Of a stretch of 64,000 nt of DNA, positions 41,001 through 55,045 are shown piece by piece; position 1 is the first letter of the stretch, and each line of letters opens with the position of its first letter. The position numbers were made by a program, and so were the translations under genes. The notes under the pieces are model-generated. The model ran no database searches. It was given only the letters and a program-made list of their open reading frames with translations, and was not told where the DNA came from. This stretch comes from Crotophaga sulcirostris (Eukaryota; Chordata; Aves; Cuculiformes; Crotophagidae): assembly GCA_013397455.1 (NCBI GenBank), contig VYZB01000026.1:3106970-3170969 (forward strand), in the 5' to 3' direction.

Positions 41001-44000
41001 AACTAAGATATTCCTGTCAGCCCTCACTTTTTTGGTGAGGTTGTTTCTTAAACTGGCTTCATCACTGTTGCAAGTGCTTTTTTTCCCTGAAGGAAGGACT
41101 GAAATGCTCACGCTACGGTGAAGGGATGCTCCGAATGGGTTAGTCCAGTGCAGTTTGGATCTAAATGTGGGTTGTGAGAAATATGGAGAACAAAACGTCG
41201 TTGGGCAACAGTGAAAGTACGTGCGTGCTTCAAGGCTTGTGAGCAGGGTGGATGGAAACTCAAAGACAGTGCACTGATCCCCGGTGCTGGCTGGGCATGC
41301 AGCAGGATCTTTGGGCTTGTCTGAGCATGTCCCCAAAACCAAATGGGAGTGTAAGGATGGAAACACGACCATCTGCTGCTGTAACACTGCTGGGAGGTGG
41401 CTCCTGGGGAGATAAGAGCTTCCTGTAAGGCTCTGGTCTATTTAAATTATTATGGAATATGTGCATCCAAAAATGCACTGAGCATTCAGATCGGGGGCGT
41501 ATGGTGGAGGAGGGCCCCATAACCCCCTGCCCGTTGTGTGGATGAGAAGTACTTTTGAAAGGGGCAAGTCCTGCTCTTGGTAGCATGCTTGAAAAGAGTT
41601 TGCTCCTAGCAGTAATTTCAGCCCTTCAGAGAACACATTCAACTGATCATCTACATTTTCTGGCAATGTTGTTTTTTTTTTAATAGGCTTCTTAATGCTT
41701 CACTTCTTTTTTATTCCTTTTTGTAATTTCTGTTCTCACAGTGACAGGAGTTCGTTCTTTTTTGTGTACATCCCTCACCAGTTTCTCTGACATTAATGGT
41801 AAAGTTTGTGATATTAGTCATCATCTAAACTCACTTAATCATATTCATCATGAAGCATTCTGTGTGCAGATTACTTAATTAGCATAATATTATTCTAATA
41901 AGAATCTGAATCAGACTAGAGTGGATAATAGTGAGGATGCGCTATAAAGACTGTAGGAATTATCACCTGTGTATCTGTAGCTAATGAAGTTTTGAAGAGC
42001 AGCATCTAAACCTGGTAATTACAGTGATTTGCTCATGCCTTTGGCAGCTCATCTCTGTAATGTTCTCAGGTTGGTGATTAATGAGAACTCTGACTTGAAA
42101 CTGGTAATTAGGAGTCTTTAATATAGCTACAGTTAAACATAACAAACATAAAAGAAAAGAGCTGCTGGGGAGGGTGGAGGATCTCTTGTTACTGGGGCTG
42201 TTCACACCACCAGAGAACATCAGACAGAGCCTTGGAGACACTGTTGGCTGGGCAAGTGTCTCTGGTGGCCACTTACCCATATGCATGTCCCCCACATGAG
42301 GCATCTCAGAGCATTGCCTGTGAAGTGACAGTGGGTTGCTGCAGTGCCTTTGAATGAGGGACAACCTCCCCAAGCCACTGCAATGACAAATCATCCCCGG
42401 TTTGCCAACAGAAGGGAGTATGTGGCTGTAGACACAACTCACAAAAAGCCCCGTTATCGGGACTTTTGGGGTTGGTTTTTTTTGATTGTTTTTGTATTGT
42501 TTTGTAAAAGCTGAGAGTAAATGTTAAGGACTTCGTAATGAAGGAGACTAAACATCTCCTGCCAGAAGTCAGGCACATCCTAAGCTCCATAATGTGAAAA
42601 TGTGGTATCATGAGACTCCAGCTTTGGCGGTTTCTACCACACCCTCTCTGTCCCCAGCCACTTGTTCCCATAACTGTGCTGCATTTCAGCTCCTCCTTCA
42701 TTTTACCAGTACAACTATTCGTGGTGCTCGGCTGCAAAGCAGATCAGCAAACAGATCCGGGTTAAAAATAACCATCAGAGTTTTTGCTTTGTTTTATGCT
42801 GGGGGTTATTTTTAACTTAGACCATGTCAGTGGTCTGGTTTATGTGGCAGCCCCACTAAGAGCTGTACTGGCACAGCGAGGCAGCCCGAACTGCTGTGGG
42901 AGCAGGGGTCTGGCTTACATGGCCTTGGCTTCTGCAGGCAGAATCCTGTGGAGCTGCTCCCCGAGCCCTCTTGGACCTTCATCGCTTCGAAGCCAGAGCT
43001 GCGTCTGCCTGCAGGGATGCAGGAATGGGTGAGAGACATGTGGAAACTACCTGACCACCTCCAGTTTCCCCAGCCTCTGCTAAGATGACAAAGCCTTCAG
43101 TAACTCTTTAAGTTTGAGGCTTTGACTAGGATGATGGAGTCCAGCTTTGGACGGCTCACCTACAGGTGAAAGCCTCATTGCACAGCCCCATAGGAGCTGT
43201 GTTGCTAGTGCTCCATAGTGCCCTTTTTGGCACGCTTGGGCTAATTGGCTCATAATATATGCCAGGAGTTTCCAGCCTCTGTTTCAGCCTCAGATGCCAA
43301 ATATTGGTGTAGTTTGAGTGCAAAGCAGAGCATCTCCTCATGCTTGCAAGGCCAACACTGGCTGCAACAGTGATGAGGCAGAGCATGGTTCAGGGTGCAG
43401 CTGTGTCGTGCCATCCTCCTGCTGCACCTCACCAAGAATAATGGGTGAGAGGATGGGCACCCATCGGGCAGCTCCCAGCTGATGCTGACCTGGTACAGTA
43501 GATCCCATATCACCGGTATTTCCTGCAGCTGGGAAACGATTTCTGGCCAGAGGTCCTGCACATCCTGGCAGACTCCAGCTGTTGTAACAGCTTTATGTTG
43601 TTAATAACCATATGTTTTGTTTTATGCTCTGGGAACAGCCTACCAAGCAGTCACTACGGGGCTGGAAGAGCACAAACATGGCTTAGAGCGTAGCGGCAGC
43701 AAACAAGGACTCATGTGCTAAGATGTCACTAAGAAACTGTTCTGTTTTCAGATTTTCTGGGGAAAGCCACGTGCCAGCTGTTCGATACAACACCAGAGGA
43801 AACAGGTTAAATTCCAAACTCAAATATTATTGCACCACAAAGTTTGCTATAATTTGTAACATTTTTTTTTCTGTGTTTACTTGCCAGAAGAAAAAGTGCT
43901 GATTTATTAGACCCACTTCAGAGGGCTTGGGGAAGGGAGACTTTCATTTTGTTTGGTTTTTAATAAATGGTTTTAAACATTAAAAAAAACAAACAAAACC

Positions 44001-44650
44001 AATTACCGTGGCTTGCCAATACACTAGCAAGACAAACGTCTTCATTTTATATTTCCAGCAGCATTTAGCTAGTTTCCTGTCTGATTCTGTCATTTCCTGA
44101 GCTTAATCTGAGGAAGGGAAAAAACATCCTTCCTGTAAAATACATGCAAATCATTTGTCAGTTGTCTTCTACAATATTAAGGTTTAAAACATTGTTTTGC
44201 AGAGATACAGCCTGACATTAAATAGTTAATGGCTGAAATAAAAGTATTTTGTTCCAAAGCAACTCAGAGACACTCTTACTCGAGTACTTGGTAAGGGATG
44301 ATAACTGCAATGCCATGGGAAGGCAGGAATTGAGTCTTTTCAGGGATTTTCCTTGCATTTTTGCGTCTTTTGCTGTGCAGTAAGGAGTGGCTGACATCTA
44401 GCGGCAGCTGCGCCCTCGCCCCAGCCCCTCTCTGCTGCTCACTGGCCCTGCTCCCCACTTGTGTCCAGGACATTCCCAGGGGGTTGCTCAGAGCAGATTT
44501 TCTTTCCCTGGCACTGCAGGGTTGTGATGCAAAGCAGGGAGCTGCTGCACCTCCACCTGCTCCCCAGCCCTGTCAGGCTGCATCCTGATTCGCATCGCTC
44601 CTGGGAGGGTTGGTACCTCTTCGGTAAGGCCAACGCCACCATAGACTTTA
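41001..44650. other. Intergenic DNA, nothing recognised
   Basis: Downstream of the probable FZD4 transcript end. Frames up to 153 codons on the minus strand (41981-42442) have no family pattern and overlap other frames. PRSS23, the gene expected on this side of FZD4 in vertebrates, has most of its coding sequence in one exon of about 1.1 kb and is not present. Confidence 0.5.
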
Positions 44651-44860
44651 ATAGAATCATAGAATCATGAAATGGTTAGAGTTGAAAGGGACCTTTAAAA
44701 TTCATCCAATCCAACCTCGCTGCAGTGAGCAGGGACATCTTCAACTACAGCAGGTTACTCAGAGCCCCATCCAACGTGACCTTCAATGTTTCCAGAGATG
44801 GAGCACCTTACTATGTCTCTGAGCAACCTCTTCCACTGTTTCACCACCCTGGCTTTCTTT
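44651..44860 (-). mobile_element. CR1 LINE 3' terminal fragment
   Basis: The complement of the CR1 3' end starts at the terminal repeats 'aatagaatcatagaatcatg', then 'gttgaaagggacctttaaaa', 'agcagggacatcttcaacta', 'ggttactcagagccccatcc' and 'cactgtttcaccaccctgg'. It reads on the minus strand and is 5'-truncated. Confidence 0.95.
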
Positions 44861-46275
44861 CAGGATACTAACATTGAACCCATTACATGGGTGTTCAGAG
44901 GCAATGTTGTGCAGCAGCAGGAGATCTGTGCATCAAGGCTCCAAACCAGCATCTGGAAAGGTGAGGGCAAAGCAAGGTGCACACCTCAGCTGCTGATGTG
45001 AAGACTCTGCCCAGCAGCCTGTCTGCCAGCCCTGGGCCATGTGTGATGGTTTGTACCAAGTGCATCCTCTAAGGAAGTCATGAGCTCACCCTCCATTTAG
45101 TATTAATCTCTCCTCGCTCAGCCCTGGGCTTAGGGCTTGCATGGCTACAGCAGGTTGCTAACATTGCTCGTGGAGAAAAATAAGATTGCCCAATAACATG
45201 GTAGCATGGCAAAAAGGCCAAAATGATGTCTGTCCCCTGCTGTGGCAAGGACAGCTGCTGGCAGCAGAAGCCAGCAGCATGTATACTGCAAAAAATGTCA
45301 TTCAAAAGACTTAACATGATCTCTTGTTTGCCCTCATGCCAGTTATGTTTAAAAGAAAAAGAACTCGGAGAGCCCCCCAGGAAGGAAAGCCTCCAGCCTG
45401 GGAGGATAGCCTTTCTTCTTTCTGCTGCCATTTGACAGCAGTGGGAAAAGCTGGCAGGCCCCAGGCAGAAAGCAAAAGCATTTGCAGAGTCACACACAGA
45501 AGAACCACAATAAAACCATTGAAAGGTAGGGAGTGCAGAAGAGGCCTGGAAACAGGGAAGAGTAGTTCTCAGAGGAGGAGGGAATATACGTATAACTCTG
45601 CAAATTCAGCAATAGAGACCCCAGCATATGAAAGTTATGACAAACAATAAGACCATTCCGCTCACAAAACAATCATGTTTCCGCAGCTGTGATGTGAGTG
45701 GAGCCAAAAGAAGTGAGGAGCCATTCCTGCTTCCCTGGAGAATGGTTTTATAACCAAAGAAAGGAAGGGGGCAGGTCTCATCCCACAACATCAGTAATTC
45801 ATCCTGTCAGCATCGGCAAAGCCGGCCTTTAGTTTGCTGTAGGATGAGCTGGATTTCTCTTCTGTCAGTCCACAAGGTCCCTCCCTTTCCAAAATGCCCA
45901 AGAGCAGCATCTGTGTCTACCAGAGCACTGACAGCTTCAGGATGCACCAGGATGCTGAACAGGACAGCATCCCTTCCTCCCCCTCTCCTTGAGGTATCAG
46001 GCACTTTTTCTTTTTTTGGCTGTCAGAGTTCAAGTCTGAGATACATAGCCACCAACCTCGCCCTCTTTGCTTGTGTGGCCTTTCCAGTAACTGTGCTCTG
46101 CCACCCCATGACTCTCTCCCAATGCACAAATTCCTATCAGGTGTTTGCAGATCCATTCCCAAACCTGCTACTGAGCTGCTGTCTCTTGTCACAAGACGGT
46201 GGCCTGGCCATGGTGGCCTTAGAGAGAGTGCAGGATTGCAGAGCTGCTATGGCTGTTGGGATGTCAGTGATAACA
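44861..46275. other. Intergenic DNA, nothing recognised
   Basis: Open frames of 60 to 145 codons overlap on both strands between 45078 and 46281 without a family signature. I see no repeat family. Confidence 0.5.
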
Positions 46276-46556
46276 GCATGAGAGGAAATGGCCTTAAGCT
46301 GTGCCAGAGGAGGTTTAGATTGGCTATTAGGAAAAATTTCTTTGCCAAAAGGGTTGTCAAGCATTGGCTGCCCAGGGAAGTGCTTGAGTCACCATAGCTG
46401 GAGGTGTTTAAAAGAGGCATAGACATAATTAGGGACATGGTTTAGTGGTGGATTTGGCAGTTTAAGATTTATGATTGGACTCAGTGAAAGTAAAGGTCCT
46501 TTTCCAACTTAAATGATGAGTTAAATATGACATTAAGTAATATATGATTCTATGAT
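46276..46556 (+). mobile_element. CR1 LINE 3' fragment
   Basis: Sense-orientation CR1 of a different subfamily from those ending in ATTCTGTG. Blocks are 'gaaatggccttaagctgtgc', 'gaggtttagattggctatta', 'gggttgtcaagcattggctg', 'gacatggtttagtggtggat', and the end 'tatatgattctatgat'. A short insertion separates 'ttttccaactta' from the terminal repeat. Confidence 0.93.
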
Positions 46557-47258
46557 ATTACTTCAATACCGATCTATACAGAGGAAAGCAGTGTATGGGT
46601 ATGCAACAAGTGCCCAGGACCTCCACACCTCCCCAGCTCTGCTAGAGCAGCTGAAGCAGACGAGGCAGAAGTTTTCAAAGCCTTTCCCTACAACCTCAGA
46701 AGAAGCCAACTAACCTCCTAGTAAGAGAAGAAAGACTAAGAGATTTGAGGACTTGTTGGCCCAAAAGGGGCACATGGAGTGGAATGAAGGAGTGCAGATG
46801 TGATGACCAAATCCAGGATCTTCTGAGCTGCACCATGTTCTTGTGCTAATGCATGGATTCCCCTGGATGCAGAAGAAAAAGAAAAATCTAATAACACAGC
46901 AGAGGTTGGAAAACAAACTGAATTTGAGCCCTGTTGAGCAGAGGAAGGAAGACATCAGAAAGGTACAAACCGAAACAGCATGGAAGGGAGAGCTGCAAGG
47001 TGCCCCAGAGCATGGGCAGACATCTGTCCCCAGACCAGCCACAGCTGCTTGGCACAGCAAAGGGACAGCATGTGACACCTCAAAGCTGTGGCATGTTTAA
47101 AGTTATCTGGGCACTGCTGCCTAAGGCAGATGAAGAAGTGTCCAGCTCTTGGCAGAACTGAAGGGCAGGTAGCTGCCATCAGAGGCAAAAACTGAGAGTG
47201 AAAGATTTTGAATAAATGCAGCTGTTTGCAAAATGCAATGTCTGTCCACAGCTGATCA
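46557..47258. other. Intergenic DNA, nothing recognised
   Basis: Short spacer between two CR1 copies. The frames present (up to 122 codons) show no recognisable similarity. Confidence 0.5.
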
Positions 47259-47332
47259 TAGAATCATAGAATCATTTAGGTTGGAAAAGATCCTTAAGAT
47301 CATGAGTCCAACCATAAACCTAACACCCTTTA
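47259..47332 (-). mobile_element. CR1 LINE 3' terminal scrap
   Basis: About 75 bases matching the complement of a CR1 3' end: 'tcatagaatcatagaatcat', 'ttaggttggaaaagatcctt' and 'gagtccaaccataaacctaa'. The subfamily appears to be the same as the copy at 46276-46556. Confidence 0.92.
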
Positions 47333-47997
47333 GCTACTTTTTATTTATGGCTTAATATGCTCCAATCATGTCCTTACACTAACAGGAACAATTTAAGCTG
47401 TCATTTGAACAGGGAAAAACCACCATTTCAGCTCAATCTGATATCAACTTGGAGTTACTTGCCAGCTTCAAGCCACTATTTCAGGTTCCTGTTTGATACT
47501 GTAAACGTCCTCACATCTGCTGAAGGTGAGGGAAAGTGGTTTTGGCTGTGCTAGAACATAACATGCTATATCCATGAAGGTAGTAGTCATTTATCTGGTG
47601 AACAGGAAAATTTATTACCATCCTTCTTCGCTGGGTTCAGTAACCACTGACAGCCGTAAGTAACCATAAGAAGGGTTATGATCTTGTTGCCTTATAAATT
47701 AAATTTCCTGAGAATTGGGCTTGTTCTGGGAGCTCTACCCACAATACAGCAGGGCCCTATGAATCCAGATTTCCACAGTTATCACTTGTGATGGAAGAGT
47801 TCAGCTCAGTGCTCTGAACTCTTTCTCATAAAGTAAAGTGAGATTAGAAAGGAAGAAGACCTTTTAAAGAAGTACCAAATTATCAGGATCCAGGATGAAT
47901 GGAGAAAGGATTAGAAGGGACATTTCCATGGCATAACTGTGTGGCAACACCATGCAAATTCTATTTCTTCTTGAACTGGAAACAGACGAAGACAGGT
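47333..47997. other. Intergenic DNA, nothing recognised
   Basis: AT-rich spacer without a gene or repeat that I can name. Confidence 0.5.
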
Positions 47998-48331
47998 CAT
48001 AGAATCATAGAATCACAAACTGTCCTGAGTTGGAAGAGACCCACAAGATTAATTGAGTCCAACTCCTGTCCCTGCATAGGCCAACCCCAACACTCACACC
48101 GTGTGTCTGAGGGCATTGTCCAAGTGCTTCTGGAATATTGTCAGGCTTGGTGCCATGACTGCTTCCCTGGGGAGCTGTTCCAGTGCTCCACCACCCTCTG
48201 GGTGAAGAACCTTTTCCTGATATCCAACCCAAACTTCCCCTGGCACATCTTCCTGCCATTCCCTCGGGTCCTATCATTGGTCACCAGAGAGAAAAGACCA
48301 GTGCCTGCTCCTCCTCCTACCCTTGTGAGGA
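47998..48331 (-). mobile_element. CR1 LINE 3' fragment
   Basis: Complement of a CR1 3' region. It starts with two terminal repeats 'tcatagaatcatagaatcac', then 'gagttggaagagacccacaa', 'gagtccaactcctgtccctg', 'ccaccaccctctgggtgaag' and 'tccaacccaaacttcccctg'. It is well preserved, and the 'cctgcataggccaacccc' block points to a subfamily distinct from its neighbours. Confidence 0.95.
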
Positions 48332-50668
48332 TATATTCATTCTGTCATTCCACTAAAGAGATGAATTTTAAAAAATTATTCTACATAATGCGAGTATAAC
48401 TTTGATTGGATCAACTATCTCACAACTTCACTGATTAACCTTAACACAACAACTGCAAAATAAATGGATTCACGTTTAAAACTATTGATTATGACTCTTG
48501 ATTCAAAGTATTTAAACATAAATTTTGTGGGAATAAATACCATTTGATTGATTACTCCCAAAATAACGGCTCTGATCTGGAGTGTTTGCTCAGGGGCCAG
48601 GCACAGAGCACTCTGAAACCATGGGGGTGTTGTTTACTCGCTTGATGGATGCCAGACTGGTGAGCAGGAGGAAGGCTTCAATAAATCATTTCTGACATTA
48701 ACCTTGCAGAAACAAATTCCCATGAGTATTTGTGTTAGTTCTGCTGCCAGTGCTTGTGCAAACACTGCAGGACAGAATTCACACAACTATCTTTCTGTGA
48801 CCAGTTTCGCAAACAAAAGTTCCTCATTGACATTTCCAGGCAAAGTCAATGGGACAGGCAGGGATGAAGGAAAATGTACTTTGTTTATTCAAACAACTGT
48901 TACTCTGTCACTAGCAAATACCCATGAAACTTTCAAAACAGACTTTAGGGTTGATAAAAAAAAAAGAAAAGAAAACATATGAGGAATTAAGCATTGAAAT
49001 ATCATTTTTATTTGTGTAAATAAGAATGTTCCAAATGTCCAGCATCTGGCATCTGTATCTTTTTGTTAGTGTTATTTTTAGCCATCTATGCCACAAACAT
49101 TTCCCTACAATTTGTTGTTCAGTATTTTTACTATGTGATTAAGATGGTATGGGTCAGACATTCATGATCTATCATGAGAAATGGCTGGATATGGAAACCT
49201 CTTTTCCTAATGACAGGCATAGTAAGTTGATGAGCAGCATGCACAGGGCACATATGTACATTAAATTTAAAAGTTCTAATGATAACCTTGTGCAGAATTG
49301 CCATAATCTCTTCAAAAACAGCTTCAGCAAAACCCCTGTCTACAAAAGCTCTAGTGGAACATTGCTCTTCAAGGACATGGACCTGCTTGCATTTGTACTA
49401 CGGGGAACTGTGGCTGTTTGGCTGAGCAATGCTGCCTGAGGTCTGCCAGCAAGCAAGGATGTCATATCACCACCACGAAGGACTGACTGAGACCTGTAAC
49501 CCCACTGTTGTCCCACCAATTTCAGAGCTTGGCTCTTAATTGCTGCCTTCTTCTAAACAGATTCAGGTGTGTCGTCCCCCTTGGATGTGTAGAGACCCAA
49601 CATGGGGATCAGCCACTTTCTCATTCTCCATTACTTCTGTTGAGACAAGTAAGATACTCTTGCTTCTGCCATTAAATTAAGGAGGAGGCTCTTACCTCCA
49701 CCAGGGAGCAGGACTTTTGCCCTACTGACTGCTTAGAGGAGGCTATGGGTTAGACTCTCCTGGTGTGCGATGTGAGTGGGCCGTTCAGCCCCACATGGTG
49801 CTAAGAGGGTGTCCAGGGCACCAAGGATATTCCTGTTGCAGCAGTATTGCTCTCTACTCACACTCCCACATCGTCCTGCTAGGATCAGCCCTCATGTGGA
49901 TGCATCACCCAGTGTTTCTGCCTGTTGGGTCACCTACCCATGGATGGAGACGGGCGTTCCAAGGCAGCAAAAGCCAAAAGAAGTTTTCCATCCTGAGTCG
50001 TCCAGCTGCTGTACCCAACATGGGTAAATAACACCAGTCTGCCCTATATGGGATGGACTTTTCTACCAAATGTATCTCGCAGTCAGGGCAAGCTTTATTC
50101 CTCTGTAAGCCACAAATGTCACTCCTTTAGAATAAAAGGTGAAAAACACCTCTGACCTCAGAAGAGCCCTCAGTGGATTGCCACAAACACACGTTAATAA
50201 AACACTGCACGTTTCTACCTGGTCCTGTAACTTTTGCCTCATGTTAAGGGGTTGGTTCATTGATTTCAGGGGTCCTTTTTCAACAAAGATAGATTAAAAT
50301 TCTGCCTTTGACAAATTAACAAGAAAACTTCCCTGGTGCTTTTTAGCAGGTGGTTCTTCCCACATCACCAGACTCAAAGTCTCTTGGAAACATGTTATTT
50401 TCACTTGGCAGAAAGGTGAAAACAAGTGACTGAAACGTGAGAAACCAGCATGTGGGCCTGACAGACCACACTGCCCACTGACTCGCCAACGCTCATTCAT
50501 CCAGGGAGTTACAAAGAGAGGGAAAGGAGTGGGATTTTTCCTATTCTGGGAATACCAGTCTGGAGAAAACAAACCCTCTGAGTCCGTACTCACTGTTCAG
50601 CAGTGGAGCTAGGGAACCCCCATGACACCAACCACCCCTGGACTCTCTCCAGTATGTCCCACCTGCAG
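48332..50668. other. Intergenic DNA, nothing recognised
   Basis: AT-rich up to about 49440, then a GC-richer segment at about 49660-50050 with no recognised identity; its two overlapping plus-strand frames have no family pattern. Confidence 0.5.
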
Positions 50669-51128
50669 TGGGAGAGAGTCCAGTGGATGGCCACAAAGAT
50701 GATGGTAGGAACTGGAGCATCTCTCCTATTAGGAGAGACTGAAAGAGCTGAGACTGTTCAGCCTGGAGAAAAGAAGACCAGAGGCGGGGATGTCATCAAT
50801 ATATAAAAATACCTATAGGGAGGGTACAAAGAAGATGGAGCCAGACTCTTTTCAGTGGTGTCCAGTGCCAGAAACAGAGGCCATGGGCAGAGACTGAAAC
50901 AGAGGAGATGCCATGTAAACATCAGGAAGCTTGGGGTTTTTTTTTCTACAAGGGTGAGCAAGCACTGGTTGCCCAGAGGTGCTGTGGACTCTTCAGCCTT
51001 GGAGATACTCAAAAGCAAACGACATGGTCGTAGGCAACCAGTTGTAGGTGGCCTTGATTGAGTAGAGTGGTTGGACAAGATGACATTCAGAGGTCCCTTC
51101 CAATCTCAACCATTCTGTGAGTCTGTGA
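50669..51128 (+). mobile_element. CR1 LINE 3' fragment
   Basis: Sense CR1 of the same subfamily as 21757-22187. Blocks are 'gagagagtccagtggatggc', 'ctgttcagcctggagaaaag', 'ccagactcttttcagtggtg', 'gagcaagcactggttgccca' and 'cagaggtcccttccaatctc', with the end 'cattctgtgagtctgtg'. It is 5'-truncated, and frame breaks are evident. Confidence 0.95.
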
Positions 51129-54100
51129 CTCCTGCTAAAGACAAGACTGCAGCTTTGACCCTGGATACTTAATTTCCTGTTGATGAACTCAGAACTCTCC
51201 CCCTATCCCCAAGTCAATCTTCTTCCCACCCTTCTCATAGGCAACATGCTCACCAAATAAAAGTGCAATAGCTGCAAATTCAAAAGGAGCTTCTCATTTC
51301 TGAGCAGATCCTTTCCTTCAGTGGCCACAGACCGGTGCATTCCTACATGTAACCTCCATCATGCCTGCAAGAACAAGTCTGGGAAAACAAGTCTGCTCTG
51401 AAGCAGTGGCCTGCATCATGTGCTGAAAATTTGTGACAATCTGCAAACTGAAAAAATATTAAAGCCTGTGTTCTGTTTAGTATCCTTCATGATCCTTTTG
51501 TCCTTACATTAATCCAGGAATAAGGAATAATGAACAAAATCTGTTATCAGTTTAGCTATGCGTAAGTAGTGTTGTGCTACAGGCAGCCACACAGCAATCT
51601 TATCCTATTCCCTCTATGGAAGGAACCAAGAGGTGCATTTCTCCAAATCCCAGGGTGCTCAGATTTTCTTAAATGCTGTAAATGTTCAGTTTGAAGGTCT
51701 TCATAGAAAGCTTTTCTGTCTAAAGAAGTGAAGAAGTTGCCTCTCAGGAGTTAAAGCCTTACCCCAAGACACAGGCCTGACCTCTAGGAAGGAGGAAAGA
51801 ATTTGTCAAAGTAAAGCGAGAATGCCTGGAATTTCACCTGGTTTCAGAGTATGCAAGTGGAGTTTGCAAGTAGAGAGGGACTGCTCAGAGATGCCACCCT
51901 GTCTGTCTCTTTTCTTTCTGTATTACCCACTCAATGGCTTCAGCTCCAGCCACCCTTTTGGCCCTTGTTCTCTTGATGCTTTCGAAATGCCAAACGCAAT
52001 TTACACTGCTTAGAAGTGAAAAACATTTGGATGTAACTTCTCGCATGGAAAGGGCACTTTAAAGCCTTAAAAAATGATCACAAAGATTGTCAAGAGAAGA
52101 TTTCATTCCTCCTGGCACAGCTGAAAGAAAATGTTATTTGAAGAATAATCTCTTGCATCTCTTGATTCAGCATAGATTTGGAACGATTCTCTCCTGGTTT
52201 ACGGCTAAGGCCTGAACGTTTTGCAGATTTGTGTTGCTAACACCCTGCTCCAGGCACAAAGAAGCTCACCTGATTACTGGTTAGTCAAAGGCAAAACTGT
52301 ACTTGACACTAAAACCCACATCTGCCACATTGACTTAACTGGGACCACCTGAGAGGTGAGCTGACATGTATTTGTCTACCTGTTCTGTTCCAGCAGCACA
52401 AATGCACCTGCTGCCTTGGCTTTGAGCAGATAAAGGAGCTTTGATAAGGGATCTGCATGTCAACTGCACATGGAGTACTTTGGTAAGGCGCCAAGCTCAC
52501 AACCAACTCATTTTATTTGCATTTTGCTCTGTCGGTCGTGTGAATTATGCCTCAGCCAGTACTTTCATTTGCTGGCATTTTCACAAAACCCCTACGAAGG
52601 TTTGTACTCGGGCAAGCTCGTGGGGCTTCCAAAGGTGTCAGTCTGAGACCGGAGGCTTAGGTCTTGCTCTTTGCTACTGAGGATCTGCCAGGCTTGCTCA
52701 TCTCCTGCCAATACATGACTGTCAACTTTTATACTGGTCCAAAATTTGCCACCCCCAGTGCTCTTCCTACTCAGACCTTGTAAATCTTTCACCACATTAA
52801 CTCAGTTTCTACCATATATTTACAAAGGTTTGTGACCTTTAACTGTAGTCAATCATTCCCTATGGTCTCATTTGTCTCTTCCCCCCCCCGCCCCCAGCGC
52901 CTTCATCGCACTGCCATTGCCTGTAAATGATCTACCCAGCACGTGCAGAGCACCAACTGTGTTCCTTGAGGCACGCACAGCTCACTCGCAGTCCTGTTCT
53001 GGTTTAAACTTCCCAGATTTTCCAGTGTCTCATTCAGATCTCCTTGTCCTCTGATACATCAGCACCTCCTCCTCATTTTCAGTGCAGCAGGTTATTGGCT
53101 GCATTAGAAAGGCTCTGGACATGAACTCTGGTTCATGTAAGTGCAAAGTGGGTAGTAGCTCATATGGATGGAGGAATGTAGATCACTGGTGTGGAGTTCT
53201 GGGAGTGTGGCCCTTTTAAACACACCCTCACACACATATATATGTGTTTATATATATGCATGTGGTAACAATGTACATGCATTATCAGTACCTGGGTGTA
53301 TTTTCCATACAAAGTTCAGCATCAATAATTTGAGGATACAGCTCTGTCTCCCATCCTCCACCTCAGTTTATCAGAACATTCATGAAGTGTCCAAATGATC
53401 TTTAAATTGAATTTTATAAATATCAAATTAAAGTAAAAACTAAAGTCAAATATTTAATTTTAAATCTAAATCTTAAATGTGCTTAAATAAAATATATTTG
53501 AAATAGCCCTATGGTAAGAAACAGAGGCAGCCCTGGAGAGAAGGTCCTGTCTCTGCGCACAGCTGGTGTGCTGATGTTTGTACAGCGTTCACCACTAGGG
53601 CAACAGGCAGAATCTCCACAGCATCTACACCTAAAGCAGATGTTTAAACCTCTAGTCTGAAGGCCCATGAACTAGTAGTTTAATGTTTCACTTCTCAGCT
53701 CTGCTGCATCTACATCCCTTCTTATCTTAGTTTTTTTCCTGGATTTTGAATGCTTGGATGGGATTGATGATAGGAATGCTTACTACTGCCCTCTTCAGTG
53801 GAGTACGGAATATTAACATTTATATTTTAGGAGGCTAATGAAGACCAGCAGCTCATCTCATTACTAGAAAAATTAGTGTAATATTAGTGATAAACCTCTG
53901 GAAAGTAAACCCTCCACTGTGATAAAAAAACTGCCTGGTCAAAATGCAAACCAGCCAGTAAAGGTTGATGAATTTATTGACTACAGCCTTGGTTTAAGTT
54001 ACAGGACAGAAGTTGTTATCACAGCAATCATTGCTCAGCAAAGCTGCAGGTGAACTGCAGAGGCTTGAGGGCACATAGAAACAGGAGTCAGGAACCAGGC

Positions 54101-54984
54101 TGAATGCCCCAAAATTCCTTAGACCAAGCCTGAACACCACAAACTTGCTTAGACTAAGCCTGAGAACAAGTTTTTTTGGCCCCTTATAAGTGAGATGAAG
54201 GCCACAGGTTATTGTATAGAGGTAAGTGTAGATTTTAGAACCAAATCCAGCAACCATCATCATCATCTAAACTGGTTTCAAGGCAGACAGATGGGTTTCT
54301 GTGTAGTTGCTGCTTGCCTGCTGCAGCGGGGCTGGCTCACAGCAGCTGTTGGGGAGTAGCAAAACCCACCAGAGTGGATCATGAAGATGACACCAGGAAA
54401 TGGGATTCCTCAAAAGACTCGCAGGGAGTCTGAGCAGAGAAAAATCTTCCTTAAATATGTGGAAATCCTTCTGATGCTCCCACCGGTGCTCTTACAGAAA
54501 CTTTGTGTGCTTTTTCTATCCCTGGTAGGGTTTGAAGGTTTGCGAGGTGGTCTCCTGGGGATGGGAGCAGCTCCTGGCTGCCTGGGACCTGGCGAGTTGT
54601 GACCACTAGATGTCACAGCTGTCCCACAGAAACCGCATTGTCCCAACGCACGGGAGGCAGCGGGATGGACCTTGTCTCCTGTCGGCTGTCAGAAACCTCG
54701 CAATCTTCACAAATACATGCAGAGGAGGCAGGGCCTGTGCCTGGCTCTACCTTGCCTCCATGCAGGGGGGACTTCCCATGGTGTCACCAGAGCCAGGGTC
54801 TGTCTCCAGCACAGCATGCTGAGGGCGGGCAACTGGGGCTGTGGGGCTGATTTTTCAGACTGGTTTGCAAAAGCATGTTCATAAGGGAGAATGTCTCATA
54901 AAACCAGGTCCATATACAGTAGGTGTCTCAGTTTACAGTCTGTGCGTGTTCTTCAGGAACATTTAGTATTCCTTTAACGTTGCT
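51129..54984. other. Intergenic DNA with small repeats
   Basis: No gene recognised. Contains a C-run at about 52881-52895, a TA-rich microsatellite at about 53236-53258, a very AT-rich stretch at 53401-53505, and a roughly 30-bp tandem repeat at 54098-54170. Confidence 0.5.
54098..54170 (+). repeat. Short tandem repeat, ~30-bp unit
   Basis: Units begin with 'ctgaa' near 54100, 54130 and 54160. The first two share the pattern 'ctgaa.cc..aaa.t.ctta', ending 'aga..aagc'. The third copy is partial. Confidence 0.7.
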
Positions 54985-55045
54985 ATCCAGAGCTGTACCC
55001 AGTACTTCAGGTTAAGTCTCACGTGTCCCGCAATGGTGCTAGTAA
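54985..55045 (-). mobile_element. Possible old CR1 LINE scrap
   Basis: 'ccagagctgtacccagtact' followed by 'tcaggttaagtctcacgtgt' resembles the complement of the CR1 ORF2-tail region also seen at 16930-16970. It is short and diverged, so the call is tentative. Confidence 0.5.
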